Source: Candidatus Eiseniibacteriota bacterium (GTDB lineage Bacteria > Eisenbacteria > RBG-16-71-46 > CAIMUX01 > WJJG01). Taken from it: DNA of 39,054 nt. This document shows positions 18,860 through 27,065 of this stretch, one piece after another (the first letter of the stretch is position 1; each line of letters opens with the position of its first letter). The translations under genes were made by a program, and so were the position numbers. Location: contig JAUVTV010000004.1 in assembly GCA_030601305.1 (NCBI GenBank), forward strand, positions 1 through 39,054, written 5' to 3'. The notes below the pieces were generated by a model. It searched no databases and was not told the DNA's origin. It was given only the letters and a program-made list of their open reading frames with translations.

Positions 18860-19491
18860 GACGATACCTCCTCTGTCTCGGCGCCGCGGAGCCGCGCCGA
18901 CGATGTCCCGGCGTTCCTGCGCGGGCGCAAGAAGTCCCGCATCTTCTGGCGGGCGCGGAAATGGTGGACGCGGGCTGTCGACTCGCTGCACCGGGCGGCC
19001 TCGGCGACTTGCCGAAAGCTCAGGCCTTCCAACTCGCGAAGGAGGAAGATGGCGCGCTGACGACTCCCGAGGCGGGCGAGGGCCTGGTGCAGACGACGGC
19101 GTGCGTCCAAGTCGTCCGGCGCACAGCTGACCTTGCGCACGTGCGCGGCAAGCTGTTGCAAGACCCGGCGCCGGCGCGATAGCTCACGCTTCCAGTCGCG
19201 TGCGCGGCGTATGGCGATGATCGCGAGGTAGGCTTCGAGGGGCCCTGTACCGTGGTAACGGTGGATGCTTTTCAGGGCAGAGAGGTAGGTCTCTTGAAGA
19301 AGCTCGAGGGCCTCTTCTCGCTGCCCCGTATGGTAGACGAGCAAGGCGAAGAGCCGGTCGCGGGTTCGGTCGTAGATTTCGCGCCAAGCCTTCTCGCACC
19401 GGTCCGCAGCCCTTCTTGCCAGCGCCAGGTCCTGCGGGCAGTGGACGGCCTCCCCAACAGCCGCGCTCGCATGTGGATCGATCACCTCCAT
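18856..19491 (-). CDS. ECF-type RNA polymerase sigma factor (sigma-70 family)
   Basis: Region 2 YHTGQREEALELLQETYLSALKSIHRYHGTGPLEAYLAIIAIRRARDWKR; region 4 LARLGSRQRAIFLLRELEGLSFRQVAEAARCSESTARVHHFRARQKMRDFL. Confidence 0.92.
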   Translation of the reverse strand: MEVIDPHASAAVGEAVHCPQDLALARRAADRCEKAWREIYDRTRDRLFALLVYHTGQREEALELLQETYLSALKSIHRYHGTGPLEAYLAIIAIRRARDWKRELSRRRRVLQQLAAHVRKVSCAPDDLDARRRLHQALARLGSRQRAIFLLRELEGLSFRQVAEAARCSESTARVHHFRARQKMRDFLRPRRNAGTSSARLRGAETEEVSS

Positions 19492-19651
19492 GCCGCACCC
19501 CCTGTTTCACAGATGCAGTCGCACGAGCAGAACGAATCGTTTACTCGAATCTGCAATCACTGGAGGGGGTGCCAGAGGAGACCTGGCATCCGTTGAGACT
19601 TCTGATGGTAGTGTAGGTGGGTGGATCCGGGTTGGTGAGCGAGATCGGGGA

Positions 19652-20125
19652 CTACTTCGCCGGGGGCAGCCCGAGCACGCGATACCGCTGGCCGTCGTAG
19701 TCGACGCGGAACTCGGCCGTCACGTCATCGCTCCCCCGCCGCTTGAACGTGACCGTGACGAGGAAGCAGTACGGCTCGACGAGACGCACCTCGCGGATGG
19801 CAAACGCGCGGCAACAGTCCGGATGACTGCGCATGTAGGCTTCGAGGAGCGCGGCGACATCGGATGCGGGTTGCAGGCCGCCTGCGTCTTCAGGCGCGGC
19901 GGCCAACTTGAGCATCTCGCGCGGCCCGGCGAAGAGGCTTGCGGCCTGCGCGTACGCGCCTCGGTCCAGGCACGCGAGATACTGCTGGACCACTTGGCGT
20001 GCCATGGTGCACTTGTCGTAGCCTTCGACCTCCGGGTCGCGAGTGCAGCCCCGCGCCATGAGCAGGAGCATCCCGCAGGTGGCCAGGATCAACGCTCGTC
20101 TCGTCCGTCCGTTTCGCATGCCCAC
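19652..20125 (-). CDS. Hypothetical secreted/lipoprotein-like protein
   Basis: RRALILATCGMLLLMARGCTRDPEVEGYDKCTMARQVVQQYLACLDRGAYAQAASLFAGPREML...: hydrophobic N-terminus followed by Cys, then an NTF2/SnoaL-like pattern. Confidence 0.65.
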   Translation of the reverse strand: MGMRNGRTRRALILATCGMLLLMARGCTRDPEVEGYDKCTMARQVVQQYLACLDRGAYAQAASLFAGPREMLKLAAAPEDAGGLQPASDVAALLEAYMRSHPDCCRAFAIREVRLVEPYCFLVTVTFKRRGSDDVTAEFRVDYDGQRYRVLGLPPAK

Positions 20126-20266
20126 ATCCGCTTCTCGAATTGCAACCAGGGCTGGCGGTTAGAACCGAGCCTCCCCGCCGGCACCCTCACCCTGTAAGAT
20201 CGTTCATCCGGCCGGGATCTGTAGAGGGGATCGACCGGCGCCGCGGAGCGCAGACGGGGGAGAGAC

Positions 20267-20827
20267 ATGGAGCGGATCGCACGGTTCCTGTACGAGATAG
20301 GGCATCTGAAACGGGTCGCCCGGTCGGGGTGGTGGGTCGCGGGTGTCCGCCAGCCGGAATCCGTGGCCGAGCACACCTTCCGCTGCCTGTGGGTGGGCTA
20401 CTTCCTCGCGCTGGACGAAGGCGCCGATCCCGCCCACGTGCTCCTCATGTGTCTGGCGCACGACATCCAGGAAGCCCGCATCAACGACCTTCACAAGGTG
20501 GGGCAGGCATACCTCGATGTGAAGGCGGTGGAGCCGAAGGTGTTCGACGATCAGGTAGACGGTCTGCCGTCGGCGGATGAGCTGCGCCGACTGCGGGAGG
20601 AGTATGAGGCCGGCGAGACGCTGGAGGCGCGCATCGCGCGCGATGCCGACCGTCTCGAGTGCGCCTTTCAGGCGCTGGAGTATGTCAACGAGGGTCACGA
20701 GCCGTGCCGGCCTTGGTTCATCAACACGGCTCCGGTCCTGAAGACCGATGCGGGGAAGAAGCTGTACAAGGCGCTGGCAGCATCCGATCCGAACGACTGG
20801 TACCGGGAGCTGCCACGCGTTCCGTAG
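20267..20827 (+). CDS. HD-domain phosphohydrolase (YfbR/HDDC2-like)
   Basis: MERIARFLYEIGHLKRVARSGWWVAGVRQPESVAEHTFRCLWVGYFLA...LLMCLAHDIQEARINDLHKVGQAYLD. Confidence 0.88.
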   Translation: MERIARFLYEIGHLKRVARSGWWVAGVRQPESVAEHTFRCLWVGYFLALDEGADPAHVLLMCLAHDIQEARINDLHKVGQAYLDVKAVEPKVFDDQVDGLPSADELRRLREEYEAGETLEARIARDADRLECAFQALEYVNEGHEPCRPWFINTAPVLKTDAGKKLYKALAASDPNDWYRELPRVP

Positions 20828-20849
20828 TGGCGTAAGCGAGGTGAGCGCG

Positions 20850-21872
20850 ATGTCGCAGGAAGGAATCGAAGCCCGGTGGTGGCACACCGATGGCGAGTCC
20901 GTCGTCTGCGATCTCTGCCCGCGCGCGTGCCGCTTGCGCGACGGTCAGACCGGCTTCTGCAATGCGCGCCGCAACACCGCGGGGCGGCTGACGACCTTGA
21001 CCTATGGCCACCCCGTGGGCCTCGGGATCGATCCCATCGAAAAGAAACCGCTGTTTCACTTCCTTCCGGGATCGCCCGTGCTGAGCTTCGGAACCGTGGG
21101 TTGCACGCTGGCGTGTCGCTTCTGTCAAAACTGGAGCATGAGCCAGTCGGATGGGCGCGCCGGATCGCGCCGCGTGGCCCCGGAGGAGATCTTGGAGCTG
21201 TTGCGTCGCGATGAAGTACCGTCGGTCGCGTACACGTATAACGAGCCGACCGTCTTCGCGGAGTACGTCGTGGATGTCGCCCGCCTCGCCCGGGAGAACG
21301 GCATCCGCAACGTGATGGTGTCGAACGGCTACATCTCACCGCAGGCCCGCGATGAGGTCTTGGCCCAGATCGACGGCATCAACGTGGATCTGAAGGGCTT
21401 CAGCGAGCGATTCTACACGCGCGAGACGCGGGCGCATCTCGCACCGGTTCTAGACACGCTCGAGTGGATCGGCAAGCGGCCCGATATCTGGCTCGAGATC
21501 ACCACGCTGCTGATCCCCGGCCTCAACGATTCCGAGAAGATGCTGACCGAGGAGTGCGACTGGATCATCGGACATCTGGGCGTGGATGTACCGCTTCACC
21601 TCACCGCCTTTCATCCCGCCTACCAGATGCTCGATCGTCCGCGCACACCGCCCGAGATCCTGCAACGCGCCCGGGATACCGCGCGGAGCAAGGGGCTGCG
21701 CTACGTCTACACCGGCAACGTGGCCGATTCCGAAGGTCAGAGCACGCTGTGCCCGGCGTGCGAGGCGATCGTCATCGTACGCAGCGGGCACAGCGCACGA
21801 ACCGTGGGGCTCGAGAACGGTTGTTGCCGGGCCTGCGGGCAGGAAATCGCCGGCGTGTTCGCTGCCGATTGA
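20850..21872 (+). CDS. amrS: AmmeMemoRadiSam-system radical SAM enzyme (PflA-like)
   Basis: CDLCPRACRLRDGQTGFCNARRNTAGRLTTLTYGHPVGLGIDPIEKKPLFHFLPGSPVLSFGTVGCTLACRFCQNWSMSQS (CxxxCxxC cluster). The ORF-track start at 20748 overlaps the HD gene; ATG 20850 (or GTG 20841) is more likely. Confidence 0.92.
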   Translation: MSQEGIEARWWHTDGESVVCDLCPRACRLRDGQTGFCNARRNTAGRLTTLTYGHPVGLGIDPIEKKPLFHFLPGSPVLSFGTVGCTLACRFCQNWSMSQSDGRAGSRRVAPEEILELLRRDEVPSVAYTYNEPTVFAEYVVDVARLARENGIRNVMVSNGYISPQARDEVLAQIDGINVDLKGFSERFYTRETRAHLAPVLDTLEWIGKRPDIWLEITTLLIPGLNDSEKMLTEECDWIIGHLGVDVPLHLTAFHPAYQMLDRPRTPPEILQRARDTARSKGLRYVYTGNVADSEGQSTLCPACEAIVIVRSGHSARTVGLENGCCRACGQEIAGVFAAD

Positions 21873-21893
21873 CCGGGTGAAAGGAGACTGATC

Positions 21894-22292
21894 GTGGAGA
21901 CCTTCAGCGTTCAAACCCAGGAGCACGCCGACCTCGTCGACGTCACCGATCGCGTGCAGGCCATCGTGCGTGACGCGGGCGTGAGCTCGGGCGCCGCGCT
22001 CGTCTACGTCCCGCACACGACGGCGGGGGTGACGGTCAATGAGAATGCAGATCCCGCGGTCGTGCATGACGTGCTGGCCGATCTCGACCGCCTGGTGCCC
22101 TGGAAAGAACGTTACTACCAGCACGGCGAGGGCAACAGCGCGGGACACACGAAATCCAGCTTGGTCGGCTGCGATCAGTGGATCCCGATCGAAAACGGGC
22201 GGCTCGTTCTGGGGACCTGGCAGGGGATCTACTTCTGCGAATTCGATGGGCCGCGGACGCGCAAGGTGCACGTTCAAGTTTTGAAAGGCTAG
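21894..22292 (+). CDS. yjbQ: Secondary thiamine-phosphate synthase enzyme family (YjbQ/UPF0047)
   Basis: ALVYVPHTTAGVTVNENADPAVVHDVLADLDRLVPW...YYQHGEGNSAGHTKSSLVGCDQWIPIENGRLVLGTWQGIYFCEFDGPR. Confidence 0.92.
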   Translation: METFSVQTQEHADLVDVTDRVQAIVRDAGVSSGAALVYVPHTTAGVTVNENADPAVVHDVLADLDRLVPWKERYYQHGEGNSAGHTKSSLVGCDQWIPIENGRLVLGTWQGIYFCEFDGPRTRKVHVQVLKG

Positions 22293-22298
22293 GTACCC

Positions 22299-24839
22299 GT
22301 GCCGGTGGCATTCCCGAACAATCCAAGCGAGTTCTGTATCACGGACGTCGGCAGCACGACGACGAAGGCGTTTCTCTTTCAGAAGCGCGACACATGGCGC
22401 ATCTTCCATCGCGAGGCGGCGACCACGGTCGAGAAACCCGACGAGGACGTCACCATCGGCGTGACTGAAGCGCTTCGGGCGCTCGCGGAGGAGTCGGGCA
22501 GTCAGCTGATCAAGGACGGCGTCCCCGCGATTCCGTACCTCTCCACGTCGTCGGCGGGCGGAGGGCTCGCGATGGTGGTGACCGGTCTCATGCGCAGCGT
22601 CACCAGCTACAGCGCGGAGCGGGTGGCCCTCGGCGCGGGTGCCATCGTGCTCGACGTGATCGCCATGGACGACGGCCGCACGCCCTACGAGAAGGTCCAG
22701 GCGCTCATGCGGCTGCGGCCCGACATGGTGTTGCTCGCGGGTGGCTTCGACGGCGACGCCCTGAGCGGCCCGGTCTTCCTCGCCGAACTCATCTGCGAGG
22801 CGGGGCTGCGTCCCAAGCTCAGCCGCGAGGCACATCTTCCCGTGGTCTTCGCCGGCAACAAGCACGCGCGCCATCTCGTCGCCGACACGCTGGGTGACCG
22901 TTTCATGTTTCACCCCGTGGCCAACATTCGCCCGTCGAGCGAGATCGAAGATCTCGATCCCGCGCGCACGGCGATCCACGACCTCTTCATGGATCACGTG
23001 ATGTCCCAGGCGCCGGGATACGAACGGCTCGTCTCCTGGGTGAGCGCGCCCATCCTGCCGACACCGGCGGCCTTCGCCCGGATTCTCGAGATCGCCTCGC
23101 GCGAGCTGCGCAGGAAGATCCTCGCGATCGATATCGGCGGCGCCACGACGGACGTCTTCACCGCCGAGAACGGCACCGTGTTCAGGACCGTGAGCGCCAA
23201 TCTGGGCATGAGCTATAGCGTGCTGAACGTCGCGCGCACGGCTGGCATCTCGGCGATCCGCGAGCTTCTCCAGAACGGCATGAGCGATCGCGAGCTGTGG
23301 GACCGCATCGGTGACAAGTACCTGCAGCCCACGTGTCTGCCCACGGATGAGACCGGCGTGCGCGTCGAGTGGGCCACGGCGGCGGTCGCCATACGCGAGG
23401 CGGTGCGCGATCACCAGCGTGTGCGCGCCGGGATCTCGCTGAGTCGCGGCAAGGAGGAGCTGACCATCCGGGGCCTGCTCGATCGCGGCGGCGGCAAGCA
23501 ACACGAAACCGGAGAAGTCTTCAAGCTGGACGAGTACGACCTGGTGATCGGTAGCGGGGGCATCCTCTCGCACTCGCCGCGCGAGGCGGCGGTGACGATG
23601 ATGATCGATGCTCTCCGGCCGCGCGAGTCCGTCACCCTTGCCGTGGACAGCGCGTTCGTGTTTCCGCACCTGGGTGTGCTCTCCGTGCTGAACCCCGAGC
23701 TCGCGCTGCAGCTCTTCCAGGAGCTGGGTCTGGTGCGGCTCGGAACCGTTGCGGAGGTGAGGACCGAGCGCGCCTCGATCGACGCGCGGTCCGCCGTGCC
23801 TCCGGCCAGGGAGCGGCGGGCCGCCGCGAGAGAGCGCATCGAGCGGGGCGTGATCCGCTTGCGGCGGGAGCTGGCCGTCCCCGGTGATCTGTTCGTACGC
23901 AATGGCGCGAGCGTCAAGGCCGACACACTCATCGCGCGCAGCACGCGCCTTTTCCGGCGGCCCTTCTTCCTCGAGATCGCGCGTGTGCTGGGGATCCCGC
24001 CCGAAGAGGTTCCCGCGTGTGTTCTGAAGAAGACGGGGGACACCGTGGAACGCGAGGATCTCGTGGCGCGGCACAAGGTGAGTCTCATCAAGACCAAGGA
24101 GTATCGCTCGCCCGTGGCCGGCGTGGTGGAGCGTCTCCTTCCGTCGGGCACGCTGGTGATTCGCGAGAAGCCGGAGAGCGCCGCGGCACGGGCGGTCATC
24201 CAGGTTGCACAGGATCTCGCCGTCCATCCCGATCAGATTCGCCCGTACGTGAAGGTCGAGGTTGGACAGAGCGTGGAACGCGGACAGGTCGTCGCCTCGT
24301 TCCTGCGGCCCGGGACGGTGCGCCGGAGCTGCGCGCCGCTGCGCGGCAAGGTCAAGGAGATCAACTACGACTACGGGCTCATCAACATCGAACCGCTCCG
24401 CGAAGAGCTGGAGGTGCGCGCGTGGATGCCGGGGACGGTGGAAGCGCTCACCGATCGGGGATGCACGGTATCCGGTCGCGGCATCCGCATGGAAGGCGTG
24501 TGGGGTCTGGGGGGAGAGATCTCCGGTCGATTGGCGCTCGGTGCCCCGGAGTCCGGGTCCGTGCTGGTCACCGACTTCGCCGACCGCGAAACATTGGAAA
24601 CAGTCGCAGATCGGGGAGGCCGCGGTCTCATCACGGCGGGCCTTCACCTCGCGGACGTGCTGGAGATCGATCCGGGCTACACCATCGTGGTCACCGAGGG
24701 GTTTGACCGGCGCGCGATGGATCCGGGTCTGAAACAGGAGCTGGAACGCAACGTGGGTCGGGTTGTACTCCTGGACGGAACCACCGAGCTGCGCGTGGGC
24801 GTACGGCGACCGATCATGATCTTGCCGGAGGAGGATTGA
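22299..24839 (+). CDS. MutL-like (methylaspartate mutase accessory protein-like) ASKHA-fold protein with biotinyl/lipoyl-like C-terminal region
   Basis: FCITDVGSTTTKAFLFQKRDTWRIFHREAATTVEKPDEDVTIGVTEAL...LLAGGFDGDA...ILAIDIGGATTDVFTAENGTVFRTVSANLGMSYSV; C-terminus YRSPVAGVVERLLPSGTLVIREKP. Confidence 0.83.
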   Translation: MPVAFPNNPSEFCITDVGSTTTKAFLFQKRDTWRIFHREAATTVEKPDEDVTIGVTEALRALAEESGSQLIKDGVPAIPYLSTSSAGGGLAMVVTGLMRSVTSYSAERVALGAGAIVLDVIAMDDGRTPYEKVQALMRLRPDMVLLAGGFDGDALSGPVFLAELICEAGLRPKLSREAHLPVVFAGNKHARHLVADTLGDRFMFHPVANIRPSSEIEDLDPARTAIHDLFMDHVMSQAPGYERLVSWVSAPILPTPAAFARILEIASRELRRKILAIDIGGATTDVFTAENGTVFRTVSANLGMSYSVLNVARTAGISAIRELLQNGMSDRELWDRIGDKYLQPTCLPTDETGVRVEWATAAVAIREAVRDHQRVRAGISLSRGKEELTIRGLLDRGGGKQHETGEVFKLDEYDLVIGSGGILSHSPREAAVTMMIDALRPRESVTLAVDSAFVFPHLGVLSVLNPELALQLFQELGLVRLGTVAEVRTERASIDARSAVPPARERRAAARERIERGVIRLRRELAVPGDLFVRNGASVKADTLIARSTRLFRRPFFLEIARVLGIPPEEVPACVLKKTGDTVEREDLVARHKVSLIKTKEYRSPVAGVVERLLPSGTLVIREKPESAAARAVIQVAQDLAVHPDQIRPYVKVEVGQSVERGQVVASFLRPGTVRRSCAPLRGKVKEINYDYGLINIEPLREELEVRAWMPGTVEALTDRGCTVSGRGIRMEGVWGLGGEISGRLALGAPESGSVLVTDFADRETLETVADRGGRGLITAGLHLADVLEIDPGYTIVVTEGFDRRAMDPGLKQELERNVGRVVLLDGTTELRVGVRRPIMILPEED

Positions 24840-24840
24840 G

Positions 24841-25794
24841 GTGAAGAGGGGAGTGCGCGAACTCATGGCGGCGTGCGCGGGTGCGATGCTCTGCGGAAGC
24901 GCTGCCGGGGCCGAGGGTGTAACCTGGAGCGATCTCACGCTCGCCCAGGCGCTGGCCAAGGCCGACGATCTCGCCACGCTGGTGATGATCGATGTCTATG
25001 CCAGTCACTGCATGCAGTGCAAGGACATGGATCGTGAGGTGTGGGAGACGTCCGAGGGTGTCGAACTGGCCGAAGGGCTCATCATGCTGCGCATCCCTTC
25101 CGACAAGCCGGAGGGCCGCGCGCTGCAAGACAACTACCCGGTTCTCGGTTTGCCGCTGGTGATTCTGCTCGAGGCGGACGGCACCGAGAGCGGGCGCATC
25201 GTGGGCTATCGAACGCCGGAGCCGTTCTTCGAGCAGGCGCGAGCCCTCAAGGCGGGCTTCGATCCGCTTCCCGAGATGGAGGCCGAACTCGAGGCCCAGC
25301 CCACGTCACAGAAGCTCACCCTCGAGATCCTCGAGCAGTACCTCTACCGCCAGCGCGAAGCCGAAGCCGAATCTCTCCTCACGCGTCTTCTCGAGCTGGA
25401 TTCGAGACGGATCTCCACCTACGCCACCAAGGCTCTGGGGCTGACAGCCCGCTACTACGACTACTTCAAGCATGACAGCGAGAAGAGCCAGAAGTACTGG
25501 CGGATCGCGCTCCACGACTACGCCCAGTCGAGAGCCGTCAACGGCGCGCTCAAGGCGACCTACGAGTACCACCGGCAGAAGCGAACACTGACGCTGTGGA
25601 TCGAAATGGTTTGCGCCGTCGCGGACGCCAACCCCGAGGCCTCCACCTTGAACGCGGGGATTGCCCGTTGGGCCGTCCGGGGCAACCTGAGCCATCCGTG
25701 CCTGGCCGCGGCTGCGAGGCGCGCGCACGCCCTGGGGGCCAAGCCGGCGATCTTCGATTCACTGGCCATTGCTCTCGAGGGCATGCCCGACTGA
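24841..25794 (+). CDS. Secreted thioredoxin-like protein with CxxC (Cys form)
   Basis: GVTWSDLTLAQALAKADDLATLVMIDVYASHCMQCKDMDREVWETSEGVELAEGLIMLRIPSD...NYPVLGLPLVILLEADGTESGRIVGYRTPEPFFEQ. Confidence 0.85.
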   Translation: MKRGVRELMAACAGAMLCGSAAGAEGVTWSDLTLAQALAKADDLATLVMIDVYASHCMQCKDMDREVWETSEGVELAEGLIMLRIPSDKPEGRALQDNYPVLGLPLVILLEADGTESGRIVGYRTPEPFFEQARALKAGFDPLPEMEAELEAQPTSQKLTLEILEQYLYRQREAEAESLLTRLLELDSRRISTYATKALGLTARYYDYFKHDSEKSQKYWRIALHDYAQSRAVNGALKATYEYHRQKRTLTLWIEMVCAVADANPEASTLNAGIARWAVRGNLSHPCLAAAARRAHALGAKPAIFDSLAIALEGMPD

Positions 25795-25905
25795 CCTTCG
25801 CTCGAAGCCGGCTTCCCGAGCAAAGGTCAGTCCGCAGCGAAGGCCGTCCGCCTTCCCTCCTCCCGCTTCGTGATGTACAATGGTGAGAGCGAAGGAGGTG
25901 CCCAT

Positions 25906-26991
25906 ATGTCCAGAGTTGGCTCGGTCGCAGGACTCACCCTTCTCCTGGCCTTCACCTTTACTGCGGGCGAGGCGCTCGCAGCGGAGCGGATGGTCATCCT
26001 CGAGTATTTCACCAGCACCACGTGAGGCGGCTGCGCCGGAGCCAGCCGTGAGCTGGACGAACTCGCCGCCGACTACGCCGACCGGGTCGCTGCCATTGCC
26101 TACTACACGGGTGGCTCAGACCCCTTCTACACGCAGGAAGGCTCTGATCGCTGGAACTTCTATCCGCCCCCCTACTGGTACTTGAGTACTTGGTACTACG
26201 CGTGGCCGTGGCTGTGGATGGACGGCAACAAGCATCCCGGGTGGCAGTACGGTACATGGGAGGGCTATCTCCAGGCACAGCTTCCCGTGGAGTCCGAGCT
26301 TGTCATGGATCTCGAGGGCGGCTACGACAGCGGTGCGCGCATGGGTTGGCTCGGCATCTCCATTCACAACGTGGGAACCGAGACGCTCTCGGGCGACCTG
26401 CAGTGTGTTCTCACGGAGTCCGGCTTGTACTACCATGCGCCTAACGGCCTTGACTGGCACCATCACGTGATGCGCGACATGATTCCCACCGAGACCGGAA
26501 CGCCCGTGACGATCGCCCCGGGGGAGACCGAGTACATCGCGCACCAGTTCATCCTCGACTCGTCCTGGGACGAGACCGAGTGCGAGTTCGTCTGCTTCGT
26601 GCAGCACGATTATCTCCAGCCGGACAGCACGAAAGAGGTCTGGCAGGGCGCCAAGATCGCTCTCACCGAACTGGTGGGCGGCGCGGCGGACGTCTCCGAG
26701 GACCCTGTCGCGAATCCCTTCGCTCTCCATCCGTGCAGTCCCAACCCCGGTCGGCCGGGCACCGAGATCGCCTTCGACCTGCCGCGGGAGTGCGAGGTGA
26801 GCCTTGCGGTCTACGACGTGACGGGGCGCCGGGTGATCACGCTGTACGAGGGCGTGCGCGCGGCCGGCAGTCACGCCGTCGCATGGCGCGGCTCAGGCGA
26901 GAACGGAGAACCCGTTCCTTCGGGAATGTACTTCTACCGGTTGGATGCCGGCGCATTCAGCCGGACACGGCAGGTGTTGATCGCGAGGTAG
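25906..26991 (+). CDS. Candidate secreted selenoprotein C: thioredoxin/Omp28-like with UGGC, C-terminal FlgD/Ig-like domain
   Basis: ATG 25906 (SD gaaggaggtg). Reading TGA 26023-26025 as Sec gives MSRVGSVAGLTLLLAFTFTAGEALAAERMVILEYFTSTTUGGCAGASRELDELAADYADRVAAIAYYTGGSDPFYTQEGSDRWNFYPPPYWYLSTWYYAWPWLWMDGNKH... continuous to 26991 (about 361 aa). Confidence 0.85.
26023..26049 (+). promoter_or_regulatory. In-frame UGA (Sec) and candidate bSECIS hairpin, gene C
   Basis: UGA G GCGGCU GCGCCGGAGCC AGCCGU: 6 pairs (one G-U) with loop beginning G. By eye only. Confidence 0.45.
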
Positions 26992-27010
26992 ATGCTCCTT
27001 ACCTCGCGAT
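26980..27010. terminator. Perfect 11-bp inverted repeat at convergent gene ends (candidate bidirectional terminator)
   Basis: atcgcgaggta gatgctcct tacctcgcgat; the first arm overlaps the stop codon of candidate selenoprotein C. Confidence 0.5.
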
Positions 27011-27065
27011 TCCCATCTGCCAGAGGACGAAGGCGTAGTCGAGCGCCATCTCCTTGGCGAGGAGG

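Noticed and set aside
21450-24977. 1175-aa minus-strand ORF opposite amrS/yjbQ/MutL-like genes
   Set aside because: Antisense shadow ORF of high-GC coding sequence; the plus-strand proteins are recognisable families.
7366-26991. Alternative genetic code (TGA = Trp or Gly) as explanation of the in-frame TGAs
   Set aside because: Several genes in the window end in TGA (7045, 21872, 24839, 25794) and long ORFs elsewhere have no internal TGA; the in-frame TGAs are confined to the UxxC position of one family.
27011-27065. Short minus-strand peptide MALDYAFVLWQMGIAR between convergent genes
   Set aside because: Only 16 codons, Shine-Dalgarno spacing too short, no supporting evidence.
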